Of a DNA stretch of 64,000 nucleotides, positions 10,596-21,032 are shown piece by piece. The position numbers and the translations under genes were made by a program. The stretch spans positions 341,001 through 405,000 of the forward strand of contig JACCIC010000217.1 of assembly GCA_018907035.1 (NCBI GenBank), in the 5' to 3' direction. Position 1 is the stretch's first letter. Each line of letters begins with the position of its first letter. The DNA comes from Sycobia sp. Sy_11. Lineage: Eukaryota > Arthropoda > Insecta > Hymenoptera > Epichrysomallidae. A model generated the notes under the pieces. That model was not told the DNA's origin and ran no database searches. It saw only the letters and a program-made list of their open reading frames with translations.

Positions 10596-11930
10596 ATGTC
10601 CGAAATGATCCTCGGCATGGACATTATCGTAAAGATACAAATGACAATAGACTTCGCCAATGCCACCTGGCATACACCACGACAAATAACTCACCATTTT
10701 GTAACATCGAAAAAGAATAGACAAGAAAGCATCAACGCCATATCAGCCGTTAAAGGTGTAGCGACACTGACCCAAGAGGAGGTGCAGAAGCTCAAGCAGG
10801 TGCTAATCTACTTAATACTAACCCCGAGCGGTACACTCCCAATTGCGCGAATGCAGCCACATCACATAGATGTACAGGGACATCGCCCAATTAAACAAAG
10901 ATTACGTCGTATACCCGACCGATTGCTTAAACAGGCACACGACGAAATCGATAGGCTGCTGCCAGAGGGCATTATAGAACACTCAGAAAGCCCATGGAGT
11001 AGTTGCCCGGTAATTGTCCCAAAGAAAGACGGGAAAATTAGATTTTGTATAGTTAACCGAGCGGTCAATCAGATTACACGCAAAGATATGTACCCGCTGC
11101 CACACATGAATGTACTATTGGACAATTTAAGGGACGCAAGGTACTCGTCTAAAATAGACCTTAGTCAAGCGTGCCATCAGATTCCCTTAGACGAACGTAG
11201 CAAAGAGATAACCACATTTGCAGTACTGCAAAAAGGTCTATACTAATATGCCCGCCTGCCACATGGACTGACCAACGCCCCAGCTACTTTCCAACGAGGA
11301 ATGGACGTCATATTCGGGCCACAATGGCAACCGATCGTATTCGTTTATATGGACGATATCATAATCGCCACACGAACCTTCGAGCAGCATACTCAAGAAT
11401 TTACAGTGGTGCTCGCCCGCCTTAACGAGGTCGGGCTTCAAATTAATAGGAATAAATTTGAGTTTTGCTGCCCCGAAGTTAAATATCTAGGTTAAATTGT
11501 ATACGAAAACGGCCTGTGTAGGGATCCAGAGAAGATCTGCCCGGTAAGTGATTACCCGAGGCCAACAAATCTAAAACAGCTGAGGGCCTTTTTAGGAATG
11601 GTAGGCTGGTATGCCCGTTTTATTCAGTCACTAGCGGACATAAAATTATCACTGACTCGACTACTTAAAAAGAACATCAAATGGCACTGGGGACAGGCCC
11701 AGCAAGATGCCTTCGACCAACTAAAAATCCTGCTTTCGCAAGCGCCTGTGCTAGCTCGACCCATACCGAATAGCCCATATATTCTGCAAACTGACGCAAG
11801 CGACTACACACTCAGAGTAGTACTTAGTCAAGAAAATAACGGAGAACAGCATCCTATTGCTTAGGCAAGTAGGACACTAACTAAAGCTGAAACAAACTAC
11901 ACTGTCACAGAAAGAGTGCCTATCAATCTT
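10596..11930 (+). pseudogene. Reverse transcriptase and RNase H of Gypsy element A
   Basis: One reading frame spans 10596 to about 11930, broken by three in-frame stops (11244, 11493, 11862). It opens with the protease tail ILGMDIIVKIQMTIDFANAT. RT begins at HRPIKQRLRRIPDRLLKQ, with WSSCPVIVPKKDGKIRFC, the first Asp in SKIDLSQACHQIPL, and the catalytic YMDD at 11346-11357. The thumb region (AFLGMVGWYARFIQSL) and the start of RNase H with ILQTDASDYTLRVVLSQ (catalytic Asp) follow. Downstream, another frame continues RNase H to HRKGAIHHVPDALSRPP at about 12090-12140. The catalytic residues are present, so decay is recent compared with copies C and D. Confidence 0.88.
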
Positions 11931-12263
11931 GTGATCAGTTGAAAAATTTATAGAGTATCTGCTAGGTGAGAAATTCACAGTCATTACAGACCATAGCAGT
12001 CTTAAGTGGCTGCATGCACTCAAAAATCCAGCAGACCACCTAGCAAGATGGGCAACAGCACTACAAGCGCATAACATGGAAATCATACACCGAAAAGGAG
12101 CGATCCATCACGTACCGGATGCACTTTCACGACCCCCTCAAACAGAGGAATCCCCTACCGCCACACACACGTCCATAGAGAAAGAATCCTGGTACGAGCG
12201 AAAAATGAGCGAAATACAAGACATCCAGAAAACTACCCAGACTGGACATTCAGAGGCGACAGA

Positions 12264-13360
12264 ATGTATAAACACCGACCATATACATTCTCCAACGCTA
12301 TAGGCGAAAACCCTGACGACTGGAAATTGGTTATACCAGTTAAAGATAGAGAAAGGGTGTTATATGAGTGCCACAACACCTCTACGACAGGACACTTCGG
12401 CGTAGATAAAACAGTGCACAAAACAAGCCACCTCTACTACTGGCCCGGAATGAGAAGGGATGTGTATAAATACATAAAGTACTGCCCAGAATGTCAAATA
12501 CATAAAGTGTCGCAAAGAGCACCGTCCGGTCTAATGATCCAAAGAAACGTCGAAGGCCCTTGGACATCTGTGGCAGCTGACATCATGGGACCCTTTTCGG
12601 CCAGTAAGAGCCAATACCGGTACCTGCTGATTTTTGAGGATTTATTCACTAAATACATTGAAACCAGACCACTCCGAAAAGCCATAGGACAGGTAATTGC
12701 TAAGGCGTTGTAAGAACTGGTAATTTTCAAATGGGGATGCCCAAAATACCTAATCATGGATAATGGCTCACAATTTGCCAACCATTTGCTTAAAAAGAAA
12801 TTGGACGAAATAGGCATAATTGTCCAGTTCGTAGCACCATATCACGTACAGGCGAACCCTGTCGAACGGGTAAACCGGACAATAAAGACGATGATTTCGA
12901 TCTTCATCAAACACAACCACAAGGACTGGGATCTCCACCTGTCCGAATTTGCGTTTGCCGTAAATACCACGATACACGCTAGCACCCCAGCATCGCTGGC
13001 ATTCCTTAATTTCGGGAGAAATCCGAGAGAAATTCCGACGTATAGGCACACCCATGGACAAACCCAGAAAATCCAGTCTCCAACACCTGCAGACTAGATC
13101 GATTGAATGAAATGATTACCAGCAATTCACAAGCTGGTAAAAACAAATCTAGGCACAGCCAGCTCGAAACTAGCGAAATATTATAACAAAGGCCGACGAC
13201 AAGAAACTTTCGAAGTTAACGACATGGTATGTCCACGCAACCATGTGCTATCATCTGGTCCCGACTAATTTTCGGCATAATTAGCATCAAAATACATGGC
13301 CCCATGTCGTATCATCAGAAACATTTTCCCAATTGTATTTAAGCTGAGAGACATAAATAG
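12264..13360 (+). pseudogene. Integrase of Gypsy element A
   Basis: The zinc-binding HHCC domain is clear (ECHNTSTTGHFGVDKT ... YCPECQIHKVSQRAPSG). The core domain follows, with ADIMGPF (first Asp), IMDNGSQFANHLL (second Asp) and NPVERVNRTIKTM carrying the catalytic Glu. A TAA at 12711 interrupts the frame. From about 13200 the C-terminal module reads NHVLSSGPD and ASKYMAPCRIIRNIFPIVF with two stops, the equivalent of a GPY/F module. N-P-V-E-R-V-N in place of the more common G-x-V-E-R is shared with elements B and C. Confidence 0.86.
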
Positions 13361-13398
13361 CGGGAAAGAAACGAGAGGAAAATTCAACAAGGCAAAAA

Positions 13399-14480
13399 AT
13401 GCAGAGAGGCATAGGCAGAGGCAGGGGACTACGTAGGTCGATAGCAACCGAAGAATCGCGCAGATCCGGAGAAGCAATTACCCCCATAGGCCTAAGCCCC
13501 AACGATTTAGAGACGAAAGGAGAAGTCCCATTAAACGCGATTGCAACTGCGATGCAAACGCGTCCGGACAATCCCAACCTAAACACGTTCCTCGAGATGC
13601 GAGCCTTAATAAATGCCCTGGAAAACCCAGGGGCTACAAACAACGAAACCACCGACCTGATTGCGTTCAGCCCAGACGCAATGCAGGAAATTACAATAGA
13701 GGACAAACCGATAACTATTAGGCCAGAAATTAACGCATCATTTACCATGTCCCTGCTGGACACAAGCGCGCCTCGACTCAGCGAAAGAATCTCCCATAGC
13801 CCTACTCATGCCATCGTAGAACCCGATGGCGATCATTCGCAACGACGTAAAACTACGAAAAACGCACAACAACCAACGTGCGCCCGTCTGCAAAGACGTA
13901 AAACTACGAAAGAAGCAGAAAGTAACATCATCTGCAACCGTCCGGAACGACGTAAAACTACCACACCATCCGATAAAGAAGTAGATAGCGACCGTCTGAA
14001 AAGACGTAAAACTACCACAACAACATCTGAAGAAGTGATAGAGGAGTTAGATAAAGAAACAATAGAGAAGGAAGCGACCTCCCAACCAGACCCCCACAAC
14101 AAACATGAATTTTCCCCCATATAAGGAAATACGCCGCCCTTCGAAGAAAATCCCGAAGGAGATGAATTGGATCTCTAATCCGTTCAAGAGGGTATATGAG
14201 GACTTAGGAGACATGATCGCCGTGAACAACGAGTCAGACAGCGATTTTTCCCAGGAGACAGGAAAATAATAGTTCACCGACGTCCAGAAAACGCGATCCC
14301 GTATACCTCGGGGCGTCAAGTAAGATCGATAAGCCCACTCCCCTACCGGTCAGGCCCAAAATTCCATCGGAAAAACATTCCCAAGAGGCAAACACCCCAG
14401 ACGAAGGTTGAACCGATAGTGTACGTGAGTTCACCTGAAGACGACGAAGTCCGGCTTTATCGCGGCGATCGATGCGTCTT
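13399..14480 (+). CDS. ORF3 of Gypsy element A, post-integrase protein with RRKTT repeats
   Basis: A 241-codon frame (13399-14124) follows integrase. It starts with an Arg/Gly-rich segment (MQRGIGRGRGLRRS). It contains TTDLIAFSPDAMQEI and SLLDTSAPRLSERI, both matched in element C (30380-30500), then four R-R-K-T-T repeats, then an acidic tail. After its stop, related sequence goes on in other frames: SNPFKRVYEDLGDMIAVNNE at about 14170-14250 and EDDEVRLYRGDRC at about 14440-14470, both matched in C. No signal peptide or membrane segment is visible, so it does not look like an envelope protein. The basic start and, in C, terminal CCHC-like knuckles suggest nucleic-acid binding. The function is unknown. 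Confidence 0.6.
13835..14035 (+). repeat. Four-unit RRKTT coding repeat
   Basis: The core gacgtaaaactac recurs at 13844, 13895, 13949 and 14003, with spacings of 51, 54 and 54 bp, that is 17 or 18 codons. Each unit encodes R-R-K-T-T, with R-x-x in front in most. Three units also carry CGTC-N6-GACG inverted arms (13885, 13939, 13993). The same cassette is found in element C at 28841-29035. Confidence 0.9.
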
Positions 14481-14850
14481 TATGCGATGGGTCACAACGT
14501 AGAAGACCGGAAAAGGAAAACCCGCCCAAAAACAACAGGTGCTCCAAACGCACAAAACGAAGGGAAAATCATCGAACTCACAAAGTACCGTAATGAAGAG
14601 AAATTACCCGTTGACGAAGGAGCCTGTGCCGGCAATAACCCCCTATCGCATCCGTTCGAACACACCCGAAACCAAATGGAACACTGTCAAAGAGAGAGTG
14701 TAAAAAAATATAATTCATTCAAGGTTCCGACGAACCCAATTCCTGTCGCAGGTTTAAAAGACCTACTCCACGCATCACTAAACCTTTTCCCCTCCACCAC
14801 TTACCCCTATACGATACGCTTCAGCACGCGATCCCAACGCGCCCCGCCGG

Positions 14851-15244
14851 TTTTGGGAGGGGGAGTTTGTAACCGTACAAACTGTCGGTTCCGTAATATT
14901 ATTTGAAAAACAGAGCATGTGTGTGTGCAAATAAGGTACTGTATATGCGAAAAGAGTGCGCGCGGGGCGCAGCGAGTGAGGAAGGCAGCAAGAGATGCCT
15001 TCTTCGCGCTTCAGCCGTCGGACAGGGCAGTTGAGTTTCGCTATACAGTATTCGTAGCCGTTCGCCTTAGCCTTCAGTCCCGATACGAGTGAGGCCGTCC
15101 GGCAGCCATACTCACGGTCTGAGTATACTGAACACTCTCCCGGTTACATCCATCGCCGTCCACCACGAGAGAGCCACCGCCTGTGCAGTATGCGCCACCA
15201 GGACGACGCGCGCAAGCCGTGCGAGCTAAGAGCGAGAGAGAGAG
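14851..15244 (+). mobile_element. Polypurine tract and partial 3' LTR of Gypsy element A
   Basis: TTTTGGGAGGGGGAG (14851-14865) is a polypurine tract, the primer for plus-strand DNA synthesis. Element C has the same tract at 31539-31556. The LTR begins TGTAACCGTACAAAC at 14868 and is CpG-rich. It is cut at about 15245 by the truncated mariner, so its right end and any target duplication are lost. Confidence 0.7.
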
Positions 15245-16025
15245 CGAGTGAAGCAAGCTATTCACGATGTCTCAAAACCCTGGCTATGGTTCAAAAGCAA
15301 GAAAATTGGGTTCCTTACGAATTAAAGAGACGTCGAGCGTCGCTTAATCGCTTGCGAACAATTGCTCAGAAGGCAAAATTGCAAAGGATTTCTACATCGA
15401 ATCGTGATGGGAGACGAAAATTGGATTCACTACATAACCCAAAGCGTAGGAACTCATGGGGTAAGCCCAGGCACGCCTCTACTTCGATGTCCAAGACAAA
15501 AATTCATGACAAGAAGTTAATGCTGTGCATTTGGTGGCATCAGCTTGGAGTAATCTATTACGAACTACTCCAACACAATCAAACTGTTAGCAGGGAACGT
15601 TACCAACAACAGCTGATGCAATTGAGCCGAGAATTGAACATTAAACTTCCACAATATGCCAAAAGGAACGATAAAGCTATTTTTCGGTATGACAACGCTC
15701 GGCCATATGTTGCAAAAATCGTAATGGAAATGTTAGAAGCACTAAATTGGGACGCCCTACCCCACCTGCCCTACCTCACCAGATACTGCTCCTAGACTAC
15801 CACCTATTCCGGTGGATGACTCATGGTTTGGCTGAGCAGCACTTCACTTCTCACGAGGAATTGAAGAAATGCGTCGATTCGTGGATTGCCTCAAAAGACG
15901 AGCAATTTTTTTAGACGGGGTATCCATTTGCTACCCGAAATATAGTCATAAGTAGTAGAAAGTGTTGGTTAATATTTTGAATGACATTATTTGTATTATT
16001 TTTTTTACAATAAATTCTTATTTCT
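15245..16025 (+). mobile_element. 5'-truncated mariner transposon, dead
   Basis: From about 15245 the sequence reads as a mariner transposase without its N-terminal ~100 residues. Recognisable parts are MVQKQENWVPYELK, NPKRRNSWGKPRHAST, LMLCIWWHQLGVIYYELL (15510-15575), a second catalytic motif FRYDNARPYV (Asp kept), and after a frameshift the C-terminus with DYHLFRWMTHGLAEQH-like text. The first catalytic motif is damaged (VMGDENW is present only in another frame). It is the same subfamily as the intact mariner at 18943 but clearly diverged. It lies between the LTR of element A and the Gag of element B. Confidence 0.85.
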
Positions 16026-16598
16026 TTATAAAAAAAACGAAAATTTTCGATCAGAGACAAGGCGAAAAGGACTCTATTTTAGAGTACGCAAATGCAATGT
16101 GTACGTTAATGAGATGTAGCGGAGTTATCAATGTCGAAAGGCAAATCGACAATATATATGAAAATATGCTACCGGACGTACATTTGCACGTTGTGAGAGA
16201 AACAGTTACATCCATATGCAAGCTGGTAAAAAAAGTCGAGGTCATTTGCGAAAATTTTGAGTAGAATTGGGGCTGATAAAAACAGATCAACAAAATACTA
16301 TAATCGCTATACATTCAAACCAAAACATACGGTAATGGTTGTAGTGACGACATATGATAAGGAAAAATGTTTTTGACATTGCAAACAACAAAGCCATACA
16401 CAGTACAGTGTAGAAATGCACAGAACAAATTTTGTATACGATATGGCAAGGACGGCATTTTCTCTGGTAATTGCAAATACAAACGTCCGGGAAACGAACG
16501 TGCGGCCGGACCAAGTTAGGCTCGGCCGAGCGAAAACTAGATGCAAGATATTTTGTTACAGTACAAATCGTACTCGCTAATGGACTTTCGTTCCACAA

Positions 16599-16790
16599 AT
16601 GAAAGGGCTAGAACGTACAGCAAAAATTAAAAACTTTTACGTAAATCATCGATTTGACATTATGGAAAATCTAAGAAACAGTTTTATACTCGGTATGAAT
16701 ATTTTAACAAAATTAGATATAGAAATCATCTTCAAAGGCAAGAAACTTGAAAATTCTCAGGAATTTAATAAAAATATAGCCACTATCTAG
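16599..16790 (+). pseudogene. Protease C-terminal region of Gypsy element B
   Basis: The frame contains FILGMNILTKLDIEIIFKGK, the typical last part of a retroviral-type aspartic protease (I-L-G-x-x-x-L). The catalytic D-[ST]-G segment is not seen upstream. The frame ends in a TAG. Confidence 0.6.
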
Positions 16791-17158
16791 ACTTATACAG
16801 TACTGCAGAATATTTCACAATGTCAAAGGGAAGATTTTGAGAATTTCATCAATCAAGAAATGCCAAATTCGACTTAGTGAAAGGGGCAACGCCTCTCGTG
16901 AAACATGATATTAGATTAGTGGACGAGACACCAATAAAAGAAATCTTGCTATGCAGAAAATATTAAACGAAGAGGTCGATAAACTGATTAACGATGACGT
17001 GATCAAGTTGCCGGATAGCGCATGGAGTAGTCTAGTGGTGATACCTGGAGAAAAGGATGGTAAACGGTGATTTTGCGTGGATTTTCGATGTGTTTATAAA
17101 GTATCAAGAAAAGATGCATATCTATTGCCTCAAATAAAGTCAATTCTCGATAAATTGC

Positions 17159-17660
17159 ATGGATCAAAAATTTAATTTAACGGAAGATCCAGTTTTAGCT
17201 TGCCCCAATTGGAATCTGCCATTTGAATTGCAGACAGATATGAGTTTACTCTGCCTAGGAGCCGTGTTAATACAGGTAGATGGTGATAAAGAATATGTGA
17301 TAGCCTATGCAAGCCGCACGCTAAATACAGCAGAGACAAATTACTCTGTCACAGAGTTAGAGTGTTTAGCTGTGCGTTGGGGCATATGGAAAATGAGACA
17401 ATAGTTGGAAGGCTATTTATTTATGGTGGCCACGGATCATCAGTCTCTGAAATGGCCAGAAAAGCTAAATTACCCATCTGGACGATTAGCACGGTGGACA
17501 CTCGAATTGTCACAATGGGATTGTGATATACAGTAGAGAAAAGCCACAGAGAATAACATTGCCGATATACTCTCTCGAAAACGCAGCAGATTTTCCTTAT
17601 TACAGATACAAAATAATAGACTGCACAGACATATTTTACATGCAGTGAGCTTCAACGAAT
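17159..17660 (+). pseudogene. RNase H of Gypsy element B
   Basis: PVLACPNWNLPFELQTDMSL holds the first RNase H motif (Q-T-D-x-S). YVIAYASRTLNTAETNYSVT, ELECLAVRWGIWKMRQ, MVATDHQSLKWPEKLNYPSG and RLARWTLELSQWDCDI follow in order through two TAG stops (17402, 17535). ENNIADILSRKR marks the end. Catalytic residues remain but the frame is broken. Confidence 0.85.
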
Positions 17661-17699
17661 GCTATGAATCAGGCAAATAGAAAATATCTGTCAACGAAT

Positions 17700-18660
17700 C
17701 CGAGAAACGAAGAGTATTCAAGCAAAACCATGATGATCCGATTGCAGGGTTCTTAGGCATTGCAAAAACATTCGCAAGATTAGCTAGAAATTACTATAGG
17801 CCTGTTATGTTTCGCGAGGCCATCCGGTATGTGCGTGCGTTTACGAATTGCTAACAGCATATAGTGCACCAAGTAGCGCCTGCCGGAAAAATGTATGCGA
17901 CAAACGTCGAGCAACCTTGAGAGATAATTTTGATCGATTTAGTCCGGCCTCTTCATCGACCAAACAACGGATATATGATGCTATTAGTTATGCAAGATTG
18001 ATTAAAGAAATGGATCGAACTTAAAGCAATACGAAAGGTAACAAAAATCGCCATCGGGCTATTCAAGAACAAGTAATATTTCGTTTTGAATGTCCGCGTA
18101 CGATAGTGATTGATAATGGTAGGCAGTTCATATCTAATCGCCCAATCTTCAAGAAAGCAATAATAACTCACAGAACAACTCCACCTTATTCACCACAATG
18201 CAATCCCGTTGAACGGGTAAATCATACAATAAAAACGATAATAAGGCAATATATTGAGAAGTTTAGAAAAACATGGGATGCATACTTGTACGAGATTTCT
18301 TTCGCGTATAATACGGCAATGCACGATAACCTCGGTTATACGCCAGCATATTTAAATATTGGTAGAGAACTGATTGCACCAGGAAGACTGCATCAAGAAG
18401 AAGGGCATCGAGCGACATCAAATTCCGAAAAACGCATCAGGAATTTGCAAGAGGTTTTAGAATTGGCCAAAGTGAAAACAGCCCAGTCTTTCTCAAAACG
18501 AGGAAAGTTTTAAGATTGGCAGCCTCAAATTGGCGAAAGAATATTAAAACGCCAGAATGTTCTATCAAATAAGGCTAATCAGCTAAGTGCTAAAATTTGC
18601 GAGGAATTGATTGGCCCATTTACAATAGCAAAGAAAATTTCCACAGGGTTGGAAAAATAA
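17700..18660 (+). pseudogene. Integrase of Gypsy element B
   Basis: A zinc-domain remnant (HDDPIAGFLGIAKTFARLAR) is followed by a core with several stops and then the clean frame 18106-18513: IDNGRQFISNRP (catalytic Asp) and NPVERVNHTIKTIIRQYIEK (catalytic Glu). The C-terminal module runs ERILKRQNVLSNKANQLSAK and FIGPF-like LIGPFTIAKKIS, a GPF motif at about 18610-18650. Confidence 0.83.
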
Positions 18661-18942
18661 GAGAAACTTACTATCGGCGCGATAGCGGATAGTAAATCTT
18701 CATACACTCAGCGCGCGTGAATTGGATCAATTTATTTGTACAAGCAAGCGGGCTTTAAGATAAATAATAATTTAACAATAAATTAACAAAATCTTCATTA
18801 TTTAAGCCAACCACAGAAATAGAGGCAGGGAAGGAAGAATAGCGAAATAATTTAAGATTTATCGTTGAATAGATTTATTTGATTTTTTAATACTATTTGT
18901 TATTTATAGTTTATATTTTTATTATGAATTTATTTATTTATA

Positions 18943-20228
18943 TTAGGAGTGTGAATAAGCCTTTCCCGTTTTTTGTAAGAGATGGCGCCACCAATACTGT
19001 GCGAGTATTCAATGGTTACATATGTCATAATCAAAGCTTATTCATATGTCAACAATTCCATACTAACACATTAGTTAAAATTTTTTCGCATCATAAATTT
19101 TTGATATCGTGAAAATGTCGAAATTTGAGCCGAGTCGACGTCATTTGCGGGAAGTTTCACTTTATTGGTTCAATTTGAAGAAATCTGCTGCCGAGACGCA
19201 TCGATTGCTTCAGGAGGCTTATGGAGAAGGTTGTGTCGATGATTCAAGTGTTCGCGGATGGTTTCGACGCTTCAAAAGCGGTGATTTCGACGTGGAAGAC
19301 AAGGAGCGTTCCGGGCGGCCGCAAATCTTTGAAGATCGAGAATTGGCGACTTTGCTTGATGAAGATTCTTGTCAAAGGCAAGAAGAACTTGCTGAAGCAT
19401 TGGGAGTTGACCGAAAAACCATTTCCAAGCGTTTGAAAGCCATGGGAATGATCCAAAAGCAAGGAAATTGGGTGCCGTACGAACTGAAGCTGAGAGACGT
19501 CGAACGGCGTTTTTTCACTTGCGAACAGCTGCTTCAGCGACATAAAAGAAAGGGTTTTCTGCATCGTATCGTGACTGGCGATGAAAAGTGGATACGTTAC
19601 GATAATCCGAAGCGAAGAAAATCATGGGGACTACCCGGCCATGCATCATCATCGACGGCCAAGCCAAATATTCATGGCGTCAAGCTCATGCTCTGTATAT
19701 GGTGGGACCAGCTAGGTGTGGTTTACTATGAGCTTCTGAAACCGAATGAAAGGATCACAGGCGTGGTCTATCGACGACAATTGATGCGTTTGAGCCACGC
19801 ACTGCGAGAAAAACGGACACAATACTCCGACAGGCACGACAAAGTTATTTTGCAACATGACAATGCTCGCCCACATGTTGCACCGCCGGTGAAAACATAC
19901 TTAGAAACGCTCAAATGGGAAGTCCTACCCCACCCGCCGTATAGTCCAGACGTTGCTCCGTCTGATTACCATCTCTTCAGATCGATGACGCATGGCCTGG
20001 CTGACCAGCACTTCCATTCTTACGAGGAAGCCAAAAAATGGGTGGATGACTGGATAGAGGCCAAACCGGTCGAATTTTTTCGCAACGGGATTCGTATGTT
20101 GCCAGAAAGATGGGAAAAAGTTGTAGCTAGCGATGGCCAATACTTTCAATAATTCATTTGTAACCATTTTTTCACAATAAAGGCTCAAAATTTGAAAAAA
20201 AACGGGAAAGACTTATTCACATACCTGA
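18943..20228 (+). mobile_element. Complete mariner transposon with TIRs and TA target duplication
   Basis: The element is 1286 bp. Left TIR starts TTAGGAGTGTGAATAAGCCT at 18943 and the right TIR (minus strand) starts TCAGGTATGTGAATAAGTCT at 20228. They match at about 29 of 33 bases and both continue TTCCCGTTTTTT. TA dinucleotides flank it at 18941-18942 and 20229-20230, the mariner target site. Length, ends and coding content are all those of a full-size mariner. It lies downstream of element B's integrase. Confidence 0.95.
19115..20152 (+). CDS. Mariner transposase, uninterrupted, 345 aa
   Basis: The DNA cut-and-paste transposase of the Tc1/mariner superfamily. I take ATG at 19115 as start (a GTG six bases upstream is not a plausible eukaryotic start), which gives 345 residues, the usual mariner length. 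The N-terminus holds two helix-turn-helix DNA-binding domains, the second near ALGVDRKTISKRLKAM, and the linker has WVPYEL. The catalytic triad is D,D34D: Asp in VTGDEKWI, Asp in QHDNARPH, and the third Asp 34 residues later in YSPDVAPSDYHLF. No stop or shift is present. It could supply transposase to related non-autonomous copies such as 15245-16025, if expressed. Confidence 0.96.
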   Translation: MSKFEPSRRHLREVSLYWFNLKKSAAETHRLLQEAYGEGCVDDSSVRGWFRRFKSGDFDVEDKERSGRPQIFEDRELATLLDEDSCQRQEELAEALGVDRKTISKRLKAMGMIQKQGNWVPYELKLRDVERRFFTCEQLLQRHKRKGFLHRIVTGDEKWIRYDNPKRRKSWGLPGHASSSTAKPNIHGVKLMLCIWWDQLGVVYYELLKPNERITGVVYRRQLMRLSHALREKRTQYSDRHDKVILQHDNARPHVAPPVKTYLETLKWEVLPHPPYSPDVAPSDYHLFRSMTHGLADQHFHSYEEAKKWVDDWIEAKPVEFFRNGIRMLPERWEKVVASDGQYFQ

Positions 20229-20539
20229 TAGTTTTTATTGTAATTCAATTTATCGTAGTTTTAAAATTGTTAGAAAAATAATTTAGTTTTTTTGTTATTT
20301 CATAATACATAATTAAATTTTCTTTTGTAATATATATAATTGAGATTATTGTTAAAGATCTTTTTGATAAATAATTTTTTTTGAATAAATGGTAAAAAAT
20401 TTATTTGGTGGCGTCAGAATTTGTTTAATCCAAAGACAAATCCAAGTTTTTTTCAGAGAAATAAATTCTAAAAATTTTATGTTTAATAAATATCTTTATT
20501 CTCGTTTGGCGGCTAGTTGAGCGGCCAAGGATATACGCA

Positions 20540-20870
20540 AGTTGAGCGTAGATCGGAGAATCCACATGGAGAGACTCCGAACAAGGAGAAGCTTGGGGGA
20601 AAGCTCCCAACGACGTAATATCACTGCATGTGTAAGCATGTCCGGGCCGCCCGATGCAAGCGCATACGGACCTCATTCTAACCGAGGTGACGCGAGCTTT
20701 AGAAGACCTCCAATAACTGGACCTCATCGAGTTCCATCCGGACCAGACGCAAGACGTAGTAGAAGAGCTTGAGAGTGCGACAAGTATAAAAACTGTCAAC
20801 CAATTAAATTGTCCTTGATGGACATTGACGTGTCTGTCCTATAAGATCCTGGACACGAGATTCCCAGCCC
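20540..20870 (+). pseudogene. ORF3 remnant of the element A/C Gypsy lineage
   Basis: Reading across frames, 20542-20620 gives an Arg/Ser-rich start (MERLRTRRSLGESSQRR) comparable to the start of ORF3 in element A. At 20672-20770 another frame gives LILTEVTRALEDLQ, a TAA, then LDLIEFHPDQTQDVVEELES. The core D-L-I-x-F-x-P-D-x-x-Q-[ED] is the same as in element A (13650-13690) and element C (30380-30420). A later KILDTRFP (about 20850) fits the I/L-L-D-T-S-x-P motif. It lies downstream of element B, from which it is separated by the mariner, but could be a separate insertion. Confidence 0.5.
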
Positions 20871-21032
20871 CCTTACCCTTACCGAATAACTCGCACAACG
20901 GTAGTGAGATGATTCCCCTCCACTAGTCCCTATCGTTAATACCGAATGTTCGAGTATACTTTTATTGTTATATGAATAGCGTAAAAAAATAAAATAACTG
21001 TGATTAAAATAATATTTTATGCAGACGTTTCA

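Larger units (their letters stand above)
9600..15244 (+). mobile_element. Gypsy (Ty3) element A, nearly full pol, decayed
   Basis: This is the extent of one plus-strand Gypsy copy: capsid-like Gag remnants (from about 9640), a protease tail, RT with YMDD, RNase H, integrase with GPY/F-like end, a third ORF with R-R-K-T-T repeats, a polypurine tract at 14851-14865 and the start of a 3' LTR at 14868. The LTR is cut by a mariner fragment at about 15245. I see no 5' LTR; the 5' side abuts a dispersed repeat. Stops and frameshifts are scattered, so it cannot make its proteins. Confidence 0.85.
16030..18660 (+). mobile_element. Gypsy (Ty3) element B, internally deleted
   Basis: A plus-strand Gypsy copy with pieces in the normal order: Gag (DQRQGEKDSILEYANAM at 16050-16264), a degenerate Cys/Pro-rich knuckle region (about 16400-16520), a protease end (16599-16790), the RT fingers (about 16885-17155), RNase H and integrase. 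The RT palm with its YxDD motif is missing: text jumps from LPQIKSILDKLH straight to the RNase H connection. No LTR is recognised. The RT start (TPIK...) differs from elements A, C and D, so this is a separate lineage that shares the N-P-V-E-R-V-N integrase type. Confidence 0.82.

Noticed and set aside
13399..14124. An envelope gene in the element A ORF3
   Set aside because: No signal peptide, no hydrophobic membrane span and no cleavage-site pattern; the protein is basic at its start and acidic at its end.
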